A DNA stretch of 64,000 nt from Myxococcus llanfairpwllgwyngyllgogerychwyrndrobwllllantysiliogogogochensis (GCF_006636215.1 NZ_VIFM01000018.1:1-64000), one strand, 5' to 3'; shown: positions 54,691 through 64,000, numbered from the stretch's first letter. Notes: generated by a model not told the origin, from the letters alone. A program made the numbers and translations.

Positions 54691-55421
54691 GCGAGCATCG
54701 ACGCGACGACGAAACGAAGCCCGACGAGGCCACCGTCGAGCGCCTGCGCGCCGCGGTGCGCGACGAGGAGCTGGCCGCGAGCGATGAACCGGTGGACGCC
54801 GACCTCGTGTGGCGCGCGGTGAGCGGGGAGCTGCCCGTGGAGGAGCGGAAGGCCGTCGTCGCTCGCGTGGCGGACGACCCCGCCTGGGCCGCCGCGTGGC
54901 GACTGGCCCTGGAGTTGACGCGCGCGGCCAGGGAGGCCGAGGCACCGGAGCGTCCCGAGGCGGCGGGCCCTCACGCGCGGAGGCCGGCCGACGAGGCTCG
55001 GGAACGGCGGCGGTTCCGCTTCGCCTGGAGCCGTCCCATGCTGGGCGCGGCGGCGACAGCGGCGCTGGCGCTGGTCGTGGTGGGGGTCGCGATGAGGGAG
55101 GACACCTTGTCTCCCAGGCTGCGCGGAGCAGACCCGTCGGGGCTGGTGTCCCAGGTGCCAGAGGACGCACCGCTGAAGCGGGAGGATTGTGTCTTGCGCT
55201 GGAGCGGAGGCCCCGCCGGCACGCGCTGGTCCGTGCGGTTGTCCACGGAGGACTTGAGCTGGGTGCACCGCGCGGACTCGCTGGAGCAGAGCGAGTACCG
55301 GGTTCCCGCCTCCGTCCTCGCGCCGTTGGAGTCGGGAACGAAGCTGCTGTGGCAGGTGGAAGCGCGGTTGCCGGACGGACAGGTGCTTCGCGGCATCACC
55401 TTCGTCAATCGGTTGGAGTGA
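54687..55421 (+). CDS. Putative anti-sigma factor with one membrane helix
   Basis: The 244-residue protein has a cytoplasmic N-terminal part of about 105 residues rich in Arg and Glu (AVSGELPVEERKAVVARVADDP resembles zinc-less anti-sigma domains), a single helix near 111-131 (MLGAAATAALALVVVGVAM) and a periplasmic end with Ig-like pattern. No ZAS Cys/His motif is seen. The role as anti-sigma factor is inferred from topology, start overlap and order. Confidence 0.75.
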   Translation: MSEHRRDDETKPDEATVERLRAAVRDEELAASDEPVDADLVWRAVSGELPVEERKAVVARVADDPAWAAAWRLALELTRAAREAEAPERPEAAGPHARRPADEARERRRFRFAWSRPMLGAAATAALALVVVGVAMREDTLSPRLRGADPSGLVSQVPEDAPLKREDCVLRWSGGPAGTRWSVRLSTEDLSWVHRADSLEQSEYRVPASVLAPLESGTKLLWQVEARLPDGQVLRGITFVNRLE

Positions 55422-55453
55422 TGCATGGGGAGCGAAGTCAGGGGAGGAACGTC

Positions 55454-56011
55454 ATGAAGGCAGGCATTCAAATGAAGACGCAACGATGGATGCAGGGGGG
55501 GCTGCTGGCGCTCGCGGTACTGGTGGGTGGACTGTCTGGACAAGCCGGGGCGCAGGTTCCTCCGGTGACCACATCGGTGGTGCGGTCCACGCCCATCGCG
55601 GGCGAGGCGCGCGACCAGGTGGTGGCCTCGGTGGTGGAGAACGGCGTGCGCACCAGCGTCAATCAACTGGTGACCCTCCAGCTCGTCAACAGCGTCACCG
55701 GCGTCGTGGTGGCGCAGACCCATGGCGTGCTGACCGAGACCACGCCCCTGAGACTGAGCTACCGCGCGCTGGTCGCCGACACATTGTACGCGCGGGCCAT
55801 CGCCTATCAGAGCAGCACGCCGCGCCTGGTGGCCATCCTCACCGTGGAGCGCTGGTCTCCGGTGGCGCCATCCCCGTGGTCCGAGCCGTCCGTCTGCTAC
55901 TGGGAGCTGGAGCAGATGGAGAAGGATGAGATGCCCGAGCCGGAGCGGCCGACGGTTCCGACAACGATGCAGGTGCTCAAATGCATCCCCGTAGTCCACT
56001 CAGCACACTGA
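55454..56011 (+). CDS. Secreted protein of unknown function in the ECF/CHAT operon
   Basis: The 185-residue protein has a signal peptide (LLALAVLVGGLSGQAGAQ) and a mature beta-strand-rich part with no recognised motif and two or three Cys near the end (SVCYWELE, LKCIP). GGGGAGG precedes the ATG at 55454. It overlaps the CHAT gene by 31 bases and belongs to the same transcript. It might be a substrate or partner of the CHAT protein (inference). Confidence 0.68.
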   Translation: MKAGIQMKTQRWMQGGLLALAVLVGGLSGQAGAQVPPVTTSVVRSTPIAGEARDQVVASVVENGVRTSVNQLVTLQLVNSVTGVVVAQTHGVLTETTPLRLSYRALVADTLYARAIAYQSSTPRLVAILTVERWSPVAPSPWSEPSVCYWELEQMEKDEMPEPERPTVPTTMQVLKCIPVVHSAH

Positions 56012-58926
56012 CATCCCCTGTTGTGACGTTCCGGAAGCGACGACCCGAGGGCTGTCACTGGAGCATCCTCGCCCTCGCGGCGGGGATGCTCCTCGTCGTG
56101 TGTCCGGGTGCTGCTTTCGCGAAGGGCGCGGACCGTCCCCCGCCCCCCACGCTCGTGGAGTGCCGGGAGCGATTCGAGGCCCATCCGGAGGAGCAGTCCT
56201 CCGCGATGTGCTTCTACCAGTGCGCGCAGGCCGCGCCCGCACGCGACACCGTCAGGCGCGAGCTGAAGGCCCTGATGGAGCGTCATCCCGACAACGGCTG
56301 GCTGGCCCTGGTGTCCGGACACGTGGAGTACCTGGCCGACAGGAAGGCCGCGGAGGCGCCCTACCACCGTGCCGCCTTGACCTTCCGTCGACTCAAGAAC
56401 GCGGAGGGAGAGGTGCTGGCCGGCATCAACCTGCGCTCCATCCTCCTGACGATGGGGCGCGGCAGTGAGGCCCGGGAGTGGACACAACGCGTGGTCGAGG
56501 TGGCCCAGTCCTCCGGGCGGGCGGATCTCCACGCGCGCGCGCTCCTCGTCGAGGCCAGTCAACTCTACGAGGTGGATCAGGACCTGGGCCGGGCCTTTCG
56601 CGTCCTCAAGCGCGCCGAGCCGCTCACCTTTCCGGACGGCAGCCCAGGGCTGAAGGCCCAGTACCTGACCGTCATGACCGGCGTCAGCGAGCGGCTGGGC
56701 AGGCTGGAGGAAGCCACGGAGGCCAACCGCCGCCTGGCGGAGCACGCCCACGACACGCGAGGCCTCGCCCTGGAGGGGCAGGCGCGGTTCACGCTCGCCA
56801 ACCTCGCACTGCGGCGGCTGGATAGGGACCGCGAGCCGGGCGGCAAGGTGCGGGTGCTGGCCCTCGCCCGCGAGGCGCTGGTCGCCGCGGAGAACACGGG
56901 GAGCAAGGAGCTGGTGAGTCGCGCGCTGCGCCTGGTCGTGGACGTGCTCGGCCCATCCCCGGAGGAGCAGCTCGAGGCCGAGGCGCTGCTGGAGCGTTGC
57001 ATGGAGCTGGCGGAGGAGCTGGACTCCAACCAGCGGCGAATCGCCTGTCTCTGGACGCGCGCGGAGCGGCGGGCCGGCCAGGACCCCGCCGCCGCGCTCC
57101 GGGACTCCGACACTTCGCTGCGACTGGCCTACGCGCATGGCGAGCCGCAGTACCTGGCCCTGGCCCTTCGCGGCCGAGGCACGGTGGCCTACCGGACACA
57201 GCCCCTGCTGGAGGCACTGGTGCATGTCGAGCGGGCCCTGGACGCGGTGGAGGCCCTCCGCCAATCACAGACCGATGCCTCCAGCCAGGCGGAGCTGTTC
57301 TCGAACTGGGCACGCGACTACCACCGCCTCGCGGGCTGGACGCTGGAGGCGGGCGGCGCGACGGGAAATGCCGCTGTGTTGCCCGAGCGGGAGGCGCTGC
57401 GCAGGGCCTTCGGGGTGAGCGAGCGCCTGCGGGCGCGGACGCTGCTCGACGCCCTCATGGCTTCCCGTGCGTTGTCTCCGTCCAAGCCCACACCCGAGCG
57501 CCAGGAGGTGCAACGGCGACTGACGGCCGTGCAGCGACGACTCCTGGAGCCGAACCTCTCCGCCCCGGAGCGCGAGAAGACCCTGCGTGAGCTGCAGGCG
57601 CTGGAGCACAGCGAGCGCGACCTGCGTCCCGCGCCGCGACACGGCGCGACGGAGTTCGCATCACTGGAGGCCGTCGAGCAGGAACTGGCCGAGGACGAGG
57701 CCCTGCTGGCCTTCCTCGTGGGCGACGACAAGAACCTGTCCGACGTCTCGGGGGGCGGCGCGTGGGTGCTGGTGGTGACACGGGGCGGGGCGCGCGCGCA
57801 CCGCATCCCCGAGCGCGCGCGGCTCGCGCAGGCCGTCACGCTGTTCTCCGGTCTGCTCGAGCGGCGCGACGGCTCAGAGGTCGGCGCGGCGGCGGCCCTC
57901 CACGCGCAACTGATTGGCCCGGCGCTCGCGGCGCTGCCTCCGGGCGTGCGCAAGCTGTTGCTGGTCCCGGATGGACCGCTGCATGACCTGCCCTTCGCCG
58001 CGTTGCGGGAGCGTCCGGGCGACGAGCCCCTGGTGGCGCGTTACGAGCTGGCCCTGGTGCCCTCCGCCAGCCTGTGGCGGCACTGGCGTCTGGAGTCCCC
58101 GCACGACCCCGGGGGAGAAGCCCTGGTGCTGGCGGACCCCGACCGCACCAAGTCTCCCCTGGATGGAGCCATCGCCGCGGCGACAGAGCGCGGCGGCGTC
58201 TTCGCGGAGGCGGCGCGGCTCGGAGCACTTCCCGAGGCCCGGCGCGAGGGGCATGCGGTAATGGAGGCGCTGCGCACCACCCAGGTGACACCCCACCTCC
58301 TGGTGGGCACCGAGGCCTCCGAGCGCGCCCTCAAGAACACCGACCTCGCGCGCGTGAAGGTGTTGCATCTGGCGGCCCATGCCGTCGTCGACGCGGAGGC
58401 TCCCGAGCGCTCCGCGCTGGTGCTCGCGCCGGGCTCCGACGAGGAGGACGGCATCCTCCAGCCCCGTGACATCGTCGACCTGCCCCTGAAGGGCGCGCTG
58501 GTGGTGCTCTCCGCCTGTCGGAGCGCCTCTGGAGCGGTGCTGGCCGGAGAAGGGGTGCTGAGCCTGGCGCGCGCCTTCTTCGAGGCCGGCTCGCGCGCGG
58601 TGGTGGCCAGCTTGTGGCCCCTGCAGGACGCGGAAGCCGCGGACCTGGTGGAGCGCTTCTACCGGCACCTGGCCACGGGGGCGAGCACGTCGGCGGCGCT
58701 GAGAGCCGCGCAGTTGGAGGCCATCGATGACGGGCTGCCCCCGGCCGCGTGGGCAGGACTGGTGGTGCTGGGAGATGCGTCGCTCGTGGTCACCTCGCCG
58801 CGCGAGGCCCCGGCCCGCTTCCCAGTCGGAGTGGGAAGCAAGGCGGTGCTCGTCATCGCGACGGCGCTCCTCATCGGCCTCGCGCTCGGGGCCCGCCATC
58901 GAACTCGCGGCGGGCCCCGTCCCTGA
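55981..58926 (+). CDS. CHAT-domain protein with TPR-like repeats and C-terminal membrane helix
   Basis: The 981-residue protein has a signal-like N-terminal helix (about 28-48), helical repeats of TPR type from about 90 to 560, and a C-terminal CHAT domain (about 640-950). The caspase-like dyad is present: His800 in LHLAAHAVVD and Cys846 in VVLSACRSASG. A last hydrophobic helix (about 953-970) precedes a basic end. CHAT proteins are caspase-related peptidases; several act in programmed death or defence by cutting a partner. With a leader helix the catalytic domain would be outside the cytoplasm. It is the last gene of the ECF operon. Confidence 0.88.
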   Translation: MHPRSPLSTLTSPVVTFRKRRPEGCHWSILALAAGMLLVVCPGAAFAKGADRPPPPTLVECRERFEAHPEEQSSAMCFYQCAQAAPARDTVRRELKALMERHPDNGWLALVSGHVEYLADRKAAEAPYHRAALTFRRLKNAEGEVLAGINLRSILLTMGRGSEAREWTQRVVEVAQSSGRADLHARALLVEASQLYEVDQDLGRAFRVLKRAEPLTFPDGSPGLKAQYLTVMTGVSERLGRLEEATEANRRLAEHAHDTRGLALEGQARFTLANLALRRLDRDREPGGKVRVLALAREALVAAENTGSKELVSRALRLVVDVLGPSPEEQLEAEALLERCMELAEELDSNQRRIACLWTRAERRAGQDPAAALRDSDTSLRLAYAHGEPQYLALALRGRGTVAYRTQPLLEALVHVERALDAVEALRQSQTDASSQAELFSNWARDYHRLAGWTLEAGGATGNAAVLPEREALRRAFGVSERLRARTLLDALMASRALSPSKPTPERQEVQRRLTAVQRRLLEPNLSAPEREKTLRELQALEHSERDLRPAPRHGATEFASLEAVEQELAEDEALLAFLVGDDKNLSDVSGGGAWVLVVTRGGARAHRIPERARLAQAVTLFSGLLERRDGSEVGAAAALHAQLIGPALAALPPGVRKLLLVPDGPLHDLPFAALRERPGDEPLVARYELALVPSASLWRHWRLESPHDPGGEALVLADPDRTKSPLDGAIAAATERGGVFAEAARLGALPEARREGHAVMEALRTTQVTPHLLVGTEASERALKNTDLARVKVLHLAAHAVVDAEAPERSALVLAPGSDEEDGILQPRDIVDLPLKGALVVLSACRSASGAVLAGEGVLSLARAFFEAGSRAVVASLWPLQDAEAADLVERFYRHLATGASTSAALRAAQLEAIDDGLPPAAWAGLVVLGDASLVVTSPREAPARFPVGVGSKAVLVIATALLIGLALGARHRTRGGPRP

Positions 58927-58931
58927 CGGGC

Positions 58932-60011
58932 TCAGCAGCCGAACGGCGTCCCGTTGCCGCCCGCGCTGAAGGGCGTCCAGATGTAGTTCGGGTCCAGCCC
59001 CTCATACGACTGCGAGTTGCAGTACAGGTTCGTCTGCTGGAAGTTGATGAAGCAGCCGCCAGCCAGGCTCGACAGCCAGTTGGTGCGCGTCTTCCAGTCG
59101 CTGCACGTGGACACGTGGTGCTGGTGGACACCGTTGTTGTTGAGCGTGGTGGCGCGGCTGTGGGCCTTGAAGTCGTTGTTCACGTTCACGTAGGGGAAAT
59201 ACCAGACGTGCCCCTGGGGAATGGTCTTCTTGAAGAGAACGCCCCAGTCGCACCAGCTCTTCAGGCAGTTGCGCTTCTGGATGTCCCAGAAGACGCCGCC
59301 GTTGATGGCGCGCACGTAGGCGCCATACCCAATCATGTCCGTTGAAATCCACTCGGTGACCTCGTCGATGTCCCGGTGCCAGTCCTCGCAGCGGCCCGCG
59401 TTGTCGTGCATGGTGCCCTGCCCACCGGCCTTCAAGCCGCCGCACGTGCCCAGGGAGCGCGGTGCACCCGAGCCGAGGGCCGGCTCGGAGACGGACGGCG
59501 ACGTGCTGCCCTGCTTCCAGTTGCCAGCGGCGACGACCACGTCGCTGTGGGCCTGGAGCGTGCGAGGCACCACCGTGCCCGTGGGAGACAGCGCGAGGTA
59601 GAGGGCCGCGGGGCTCGCGGCGGCGGACATCTGCGTCATCACCCGGTTGATGGACGTGGTGGACGTCTCGGGCCCACCCACGGCGACGGCGATGGACTCT
59701 TCGTCCACCTGGATGAACTCGACGGTGACGTCATCGGGGGCCCGGAGCGTGGTCAGCACCGGCGCGGTGACGGCGTCGCCCGCGGGGCTCTGCACGACGG
59801 CGAGCGTCAGCGGCGGCAGACCATCATCCGGGTATTCCGGCTCGGGCGGGTTCGTGACGGACGACGCACTGGCACTGTCCAGCGCGGGCGGTGACTCCTC
59901 CACGCTTGAGGTCGGGGAATCACAGCCGACGGAAAGAGACCACAGCAGACACAGGGGAGACAGACGCACGCCCCAGGACAGGGGGCGACGCGACACGAAG
60001 CGAGGGGACAT
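58932..60011 (-). CDS. Cys-rich lipoprotein of unknown function
   Basis: The 359-residue protein has a lipoprotein signal (LLWSLSVGC). An N-terminal beta-like region (about 60-170) precedes a C-terminal region rich in Cys, Trp and Asn: GRCEDWHRDIDEVTEW, NCLKSWCDWGVLF and GGCFINFQQTNLYC. The regular Cys pairs suggest disulfides in an extracytoplasmic domain. I do not recognise the family. It ends five bases from the convergent CHAT gene. Confidence 0.65.
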   Translation of the reverse strand: MSPRFVSRRPLSWGVRLSPLCLLWSLSVGCDSPTSSVEESPPALDSASASSVTNPPEPEYPDDGLPPLTLAVVQSPAGDAVTAPVLTTLRAPDDVTVEFIQVDEESIAVAVGGPETSTTSINRVMTQMSAAASPAALYLALSPTGTVVPRTLQAHSDVVVAAGNWKQGSTSPSVSEPALGSGAPRSLGTCGGLKAGGQGTMHDNAGRCEDWHRDIDEVTEWISTDMIGYGAYVRAINGGVFWDIQKRNCLKSWCDWGVLFKKTIPQGHVWYFPYVNVNNDFKAHSRATTLNNNGVHQHHVSTCSDWKTRTNWLSSLAGGCFINFQQTNLYCNSQSYEGLDPNYIWTPFSAGGNGTPFGC

Positions 60012-60103
60012 CGAGGCTCCACCACGGGCGCCCGGTCGCCATCATGGCGAGCCAGCCAATCGCGCCAGTGCCTCCACCCAACGTCCCCCGCGGGGGAATC
60101 CCC

Positions 60104-60838
60104 TCACCGATTGAGCAGGCGCGCGAGGAACTCACGGGTGCGCGGGTGCTGGGGCTCGCGCAACACTTGTTGAGGCGGGCCCTCCTCCACCACCTTCCCC
60201 GCGTCCATGAACACCACGCGGTGCGCCACGTCCGCCGCGAAGCCCATCTCGTGCGTCACCACGCACATCGTCATGCCCTCGCGCGCCAGCTCGCGCATGA
60301 CCTCCAGCACCTCGCCCACCAGCTCCGGGTCCAACGCGCTGGTCGGCTCGTCGAAGAGCATCAACTCCGGCTTCATCGCCAGCGCCCGCGCAATCGCCAC
60401 CCGCTGCTGCTGCCCACCGGAGAGCTGTCCCGGGTACGCGTCCGCGCGCGAGTCCAGCTGGACCATGGCCAGCATGCGCCGCCCCAGGGTCTCCGCCTCC
60501 GCGTCCGACAGCCCCAGCACCTTGCGCGGCGCCAACGTCACGTTCTCCAGCGCGCTCAGGTGGGGGAACAGGTGGAAGCGCTGGAACACCATGCCCACGC
60601 GTCGGTGCAGCGCCTGGAGCGCCTTGGGCTCATCACTCACCTGTGTGCCCCCGACGACGACCTGGCCCTCGGATGGGACTTCCAGGCCGCACAGGCACCG
60701 CAGCAGCGTGGACTTGCCACAGCCGGACGGGCCCACGAAGACCACCACCTCTCCGGGCTGCACCGTGAGGTCCACGCCCTTGAGGACCTCCAGCGCCCCG
60801 AAACGCTTGTGCAGATTGCGAACCTCGACGAGCGCCAT
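60104..60838 (-). CDS. Polar amino acid ABC transporter ATP-binding protein
   Basis: The 244-residue protein has Walker [13 protein letters not shown], signature [15 protein letters not shown], Walker [14 protein letters not shown] and the GlnQ/HisP ending [11 protein letters not shown]. It starts eight bases after the stop of the fused receptor-permease, so both form one transporter. Pattern fits the glutamine/arginine/histidine family. Confidence 0.93.
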   Translation of the reverse strand: MALVEVRNLHKRFGALEVLKGVDLTVQPGEVVVFVGPSGCGKSTLLRCLCGLEVPSEGQVVVGGTQVSDEPKALQALHRRVGMVFQRFHLFPHLSALENVTLAPRKVLGLSDAEAETLGRRMLAMVQLDSRADAYPGQLSGGQQQRVAIARALAMKPELMLFDEPTSALDPELVGEVLEVMRELAREGMTMCVVTHEMGFAADVAHRVVFMDAGKVVEEGPPQQVLREPQHPRTREFLARLLNR

Positions 60839-60846
60839 GGCTTTCC

Positions 60847-62334
60847 TCACCCCTGACGGTGGAGGCGCTTCTCCAGCGCCGAGGCCAGCCGTGTCAGCGG
60901 CAGCGTGGCCAACAGATAGAACAACGCGACGAGCGGCCAGACAGCCAGCGGCGCGGCGAGCTGGCTCGCCAGCTCCTGCCCCGCCCGCGTCAGCTCCGCC
61001 ATGCCGATGATGGACACCAGCGAGGAGTCCTTCAGCAGCGCGATGCCCTCGTTCGTCAAGGGCGGCAGCACGTTGCGCACCGCCTGCGGGAGGATGACGT
61101 AGCGCATGACCTGCGCGCGGCCCATCCCCAACGCCCGCGCGGCCTCCTCCTGCCCCGCGTCCACGGAGGCGATGCCCGCCCGGAAGATTTCCGCCACGTA
61201 CGCGGCGCTGTTGAGCGTCAGCGCCAGCACCGCCGCCAGCATCGGCGCCAGGTCCACGCCCAAGAGCTGCGGCAGCGCGTAGTAGATGAAGATGATTTGC
61301 ACCAGCAACGGCGTTCCACGAAGCCCCTCGACGTACGCGGCGCACAGCCACGCCAGCGGTCGGAAGCGCACCCGCCGCCCCAGCGCCACCGCCAGCCCCA
61401 GGGGCAGCCCGGAGATCAACGCCAGCACGGTGAGCCCCAGCGTCAGGCCCAGGCCCTGAGCGAGCCGCCAGGTCACCTTGCCCCAGGGCACGGCCTGCGG
61501 CGTCGCCTGGGCCTTCTGGGCCGCCTCGCCGAAGTAGCGCTCCTCCAGCGCGGCGAACTTCCCGCTGTCGCGCAGGCGCTGGAGCGCGGCGTTGACGGCC
61601 TCGCGCAGCGCGGGGTCATCCGGCCGCATCGCGATGCCGTAGTGCTCCTCCGTCAGCATCCCGCCCGCGGCGCGCAGCCCCTGGAAGCCGTGGGCCAGGA
61701 AATAGCGCAGCGTCGGCCCATCCCCCACCGCGCCCGCCAGGTTGCCGTTGCGCAGGTCCTGGAGCGCCAGGTCGATGCTCGGGTACTGCCGCACCTCGAT
61801 GTCCGGGAACTTCTCCAGCACCAGCGAGGCACTGGTGTTGATTTGAATGCCCGCCGTCTTCCCGCGCAGGCTCTCGATTCCGGTGACGGCCGTGTCCGCC
61901 TCCCGCGCCACCACGAGCTGTCCCGCCGTGTAGTACGGCGCGGAGAAGCCCAGCCGCTGCTGGCGCTCGGGCGTGATGGTCACCGCCGAAATCACCAGGT
62001 CGAACTTCCCCGCCATCAGCGCGGGAAACACCCCGTCGAAGGACGTGTTCGTCCACGCCACCTTCGCGCCCAGCTCTTCCGCGATGAGCGCTCCCAGCTC
62101 GATGTCGAACCCCACCAGCTCGCCGTCCTTCACGGACTCGAACGGCGGGTAGGTGGCATCCGTCCCGATGCGCAGCGTCCGCCCCTTCCAGTCCCCCCGG
62201 GAGCCCGGCGCCTCACCCCGGCCACAGCCGAGCAGCACCAGCACCCCCCACACGAGGCACAGCAAGGCCAGCCCGGGAGTGTGGGCCTGGCGACACGAAA
62301 GGCGGCGGCGCGACATGGAACGAACAGCTCCCAT
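60847..62334 (-). CDS. Fused amino-acid ABC receptor and permease
   Basis: The 495-residue protein begins with a lipoprotein signal ([11 protein letters not shown]), then a periplasmic receptor domain (about 45-270; [45 protein letters not shown]) and an inner membrane permease domain (about 290-490; [43 protein letters not shown]). This receptor-permease fusion is known in some bacterial glutamine-type transporters. The ATG at 62334 has AGGGA nine bases ahead; 62316 is another candidate. ATPase gene follows. Confidence 0.9.
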   Translation of the reverse strand: MGAVRSMSRRRLSCRQAHTPGLALLCLVWGVLVLLGCGRGEAPGSRGDWKGRTLRIGTDATYPPFESVKDGELVGFDIELGALIAEELGAKVAWTNTSFDGVFPALMAGKFDLVISAVTITPERQQRLGFSAPYYTAGQLVVAREADTAVTGIESLRGKTAGIQINTSASLVLEKFPDIEVRQYPSIDLALQDLRNGNLAGAVGDGPTLRYFLAHGFQGLRAAGGMLTEEHYGIAMRPDDPALREAVNAALQRLRDSGKFAALEERYFGEAAQKAQATPQAVPWGKVTWRLAQGLGLTLGLTVLALISGLPLGLAVALGRRVRFRPLAWLCAAYVEGLRGTPLLVQIIFIYYALPQLLGVDLAPMLAAVLALTLNSAAYVAEIFRAGIASVDAGQEEAARALGMGRAQVMRYVILPQAVRNVLPPLTNEGIALLKDSSLVSIIGMAELTRAGQELASQLAAPLAVWPLVALFYLLATLPLTRLASALEKRLHRQG

Positions 62335-62434
62335 GCCCAACTATCCCTGAGGCATCAAGGGTTTCCACCGGGACCGGACAACCCGTGACAGCCACGCAAC
62401 TTCCGCCCTCTCCGGGCCGATACTCTTCCACACC

Positions 62435-63793
62435 ATGAAGACCCCCAGCTCCGGCCCCCGCGTCCAGCCCCGTCCGCTCGAGACCCCCGCCACCCCGGCG
62501 CCCGTCCGCAACGAGGTGAAGCCCCAGGCGCCCGTGGTGCGCGGTGACGCTCGCGACGTGTCCCTGTTCGACACGGGAGCCGCTCGCAAGCCGACGGTGG
62601 CGCTGACCACGCCCGTCGCCCCCCAGGGCACGAACGTCGCCCCGGGCACCTACCCCAGCGTCGCGGACGTGAAGGCCATTGCCTCCATCCAGGACCCGGT
62701 GGCGCGCAACTACGCGATTACGCAGGGCTACGCGGACCTGTCCAACGGCCTGGGTCAGATGCTTGGCAAGGAGAACGCCAACTGGTCCACCTTCGCGACG
62801 TGGGCGTCCAAGCAGGCGGGCGTGAGCATCCGCAACGAGGACATGCCCAAGTTCTTCACCGACGCGCTCAAGGGCGCCGGTGACATGGCCGGTCCGCTGA
62901 AGAAGGTGGACGACGTGCTGCGCAAGGTGGGCCTGCCCGCGCTGCCGCTGGCGGACATCGCCGCGGCGGGCAGCGAGGCGCTCAACAACGTCAGCAAGTC
63001 GATTGCCGACGGCAACCAGTTCGTCTTCAACGAGGTGGGCCAGGAGTTCGCCCGCTTCATCGAGACCTTCCAGGGCGACACGTCCTACGACGCCGCCAAG
63101 ACGCAGAAGTACCTGGACGGCTTCGGCAAGGACAAGCCGCTCCTGAAGGAGGCCTTCGGCCACTACACCAAGGCCATGTTCGAGAAGGACCCGAACAAGA
63201 AGGCGGAGCTGATGCTGCTGGCCAATGACCAGATTGGCCTGCACGAGCAGACGCAGCTCCAGCAGCACGTGGAGAAGGCGCTCAACGCGCCGGTGAAGGA
63301 CACCTTCCGGAGCATCCTCAAGCAGAGCATCGAGTCCGGCATCAACGCGCTGCCCTTCCCCGCCAACCTCGCGGGCAAGGCCGCCCTGAAGACGGGCCTC
63401 GTGGACGCGGCGCTCAACCCCCTGGTCGACGCGACGGCCTCCGTGTTCCGCCGGCTCGCCACCGAGCACATGATGAAGCTCGCGGTGCCGGGCGGCGCGC
63501 TGAAGCTGGGCAACGACCTGCCCCCGCCTCCGGGGATGGAGAGCACGCTCTTCCCGCCGCACCTGCGCGCCATCGAGAACCCGGAGCTGCGCGCCCTGCT
63601 GGGCAAGCTGGACTCCAGCTCCGACAGCCTCAAGGGCACCGCGGCCAAGGACTGGAGCAAGCTGGACCAGCGGATGAACTACATCATCGACCTGTTCCGC
63701 ACGCGCCAGTCGGACCCGCACCTGTTCGACGCGCCGTTCGGCAAGACGGGCACCACCTACCCGCTGCCGGCCACCCAGCAGCGCGCGGGCTGA
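62435..63793 (+). CDS. Conserved-looking hypothetical protein, 452 residues
   Basis: I do not recognise the family. The first 70 residues are Pro/Thr/Val-rich and probably disordered. The rest is mostly helical, with segments such as VARNYAITQGYADLSNG and WSKLDQRMNYIIDL. There is no signal peptide or membrane helix. Codon use is fully typical of the organism. It faces the transporter genes across a short divergent region and is followed by a strong hairpin. Confidence 0.7.
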   Translation: MKTPSSGPRVQPRPLETPATPAPVRNEVKPQAPVVRGDARDVSLFDTGAARKPTVALTTPVAPQGTNVAPGTYPSVADVKAIASIQDPVARNYAITQGYADLSNGLGQMLGKENANWSTFATWASKQAGVSIRNEDMPKFFTDALKGAGDMAGPLKKVDDVLRKVGLPALPLADIAAAGSEALNNVSKSIADGNQFVFNEVGQEFARFIETFQGDTSYDAAKTQKYLDGFGKDKPLLKEAFGHYTKAMFEKDPNKKAELMLLANDQIGLHEQTQLQQHVEKALNAPVKDTFRSILKQSIESGINALPFPANLAGKAALKTGLVDAALNPLVDATASVFRRLATEHMMKLAVPGGALKLGNDLPPPPGMESTLFPPHLRAIENPELRALLGKLDSSSDSLKGTAAKDWSKLDQRMNYIIDLFRTRQSDPHLFDAPFGKTGTTYPLPATQQRAG

Positions 63794-63800
63794 AGTCCCT

Positions 63801-63826
63801 CGGGGCGCCGTCACCTCGGCGCCCCG
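63801..63826. terminator. Perfect hairpin terminator between convergent genes
   Basis: CGGGGCGCCG at 63801-63810 and CGGCGCCCCG at 63817-63826 pair perfectly with a six-base loop. It stands between the stops of the 452-residue protein gene and the convergent regulator. There is no T-run, but stem strength and position support a two-way terminator. Confidence 0.75.
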
Positions 63827-63832
63827 TCGTCG

Positions 63833-64000
63833 TCACACCTCGTCCACCACGAACTGCTCCTGCCGGGCGATGCCCAGCTTCTTCATCCGGCTCTGGAGCG
63901 TGGAGGGCTTGAGGCCCAGGAGCGCCGCCGCCCCACCCGGCCCGTAGACGCGCCCCCGCGTGAGCGTCAGCACCCGCAGGATGTGCTCCCGCTGCACCGC
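63833..64000 (-). CDS. Fis-type HTH C-terminus of a regulator (partial)
   Basis: Only the last 55 residues lie in the window. They read REHILRVLTLTRGRVYGPGG, then AALLGLKPSTLQSRMKKLG, and a short end QFVVDEV. This is the Fis-type helix-turn-helix that closes NtrC/FhlA-like sigma-54-dependent activators; the AAA+ domain would be beyond the window end. Other Fis-family regulators are possible. Confidence 0.8.
   Translation of the reverse strand, partial: AVQREHILRVLTLTRGRVYGPGGAAALLGLKPSTLQSRMKKLGIARQEQFVVDEV

Noticed and set aside
54809-55453. Extension of the secreted-protein frame into the anti-sigma gene
   Set aside because: That part is an out-of-frame reading of the anti-sigma gene; a good ribosome site and signal peptide mark the start at 55454.

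Overview
The window is very GC-rich DNA with GC-ending codons, dense gene packing, many lipoproteins, a Hanks-type kinase, an ECF/CHAT operon and a DUF2380-type (Myxococcus paralogous) lipoprotein. Together these point to a chromosome segment of a myxobacterium of the Myxococcaceae/Archangiaceae type (Myxococcus, Corallococcus, Archangium or relatives). This is inferred from gene content; no rRNA or tRNA lies in the window.

Layout. 1-9255: a cut FtsX-type permease, then a compact possible metabolite locus: two paralogous two-wing SAM methyltransferases, a fatty-acid-desaturase-like enzyme, a PLP aminotransferase and an ABC-2 exporter. 9355-12381: acyltransferase, atypical short-chain dehydrogenase and JmjC/cupin protein. 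12414-21435: a defence-like region. It starts with Vsr, a cytosine-5 DNA methyltransferase and a GIY-YIG restriction enzyme of the Eco29kI type in a low-GC patch. Next comes an unrecognised three-gene module: a DUF559 nuclease protein, a 334-residue adaptor-like protein and a 1,230-residue fused AAA + HerA/FtsK-type ATPase. 21481-24936: pabB/pabA/pabC-like genes and an RBBP9-like hydrolase.

24941-34456: housekeeping and envelope genes (pseudouridine synthase, ThrE-like exporter, DoxX, AI-2E family transporter, nuclease-like lipoprotein, YqaA-like protein, ODP-type diiron protein with a Hanks kinase, small membrane proteins). 35660-37566: probable lipoprotein toxin and immunity pair. 37618-39997: MFS exporter divergent from a LysR regulator, with two palindromes between them. 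40049-44517: small nuclease-like protein, lipoprotein, AraC regulator, TfoX-N protein with a histone-like tail, acyl-CoA synthetase. 44822-46641: cysE-cysK. 46648-49393: class V aminotransferase and triheme cytochrome lipoprotein.

49603-51776: 5-oxoprolinase as a PxpA-PxpB fusion plus PxpC. 51773-53488: acetyltransferase and a GAF histidine kinase. 54106-58926: ECF sigma factor, anti-sigma-like protein, secreted protein and CHAT protease-like protein. 58932-63793: lipoprotein, amino-acid ABC transporter with receptor and permease fused, and a conserved hypothetical. A cut Fis-type regulator closes the window.

The strongest candidate for an undescribed system is 15468-21435; the metabolite locus and the ECF/CHAT operon follow. 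All functions rest on motifs read by eye; no database search was possible.
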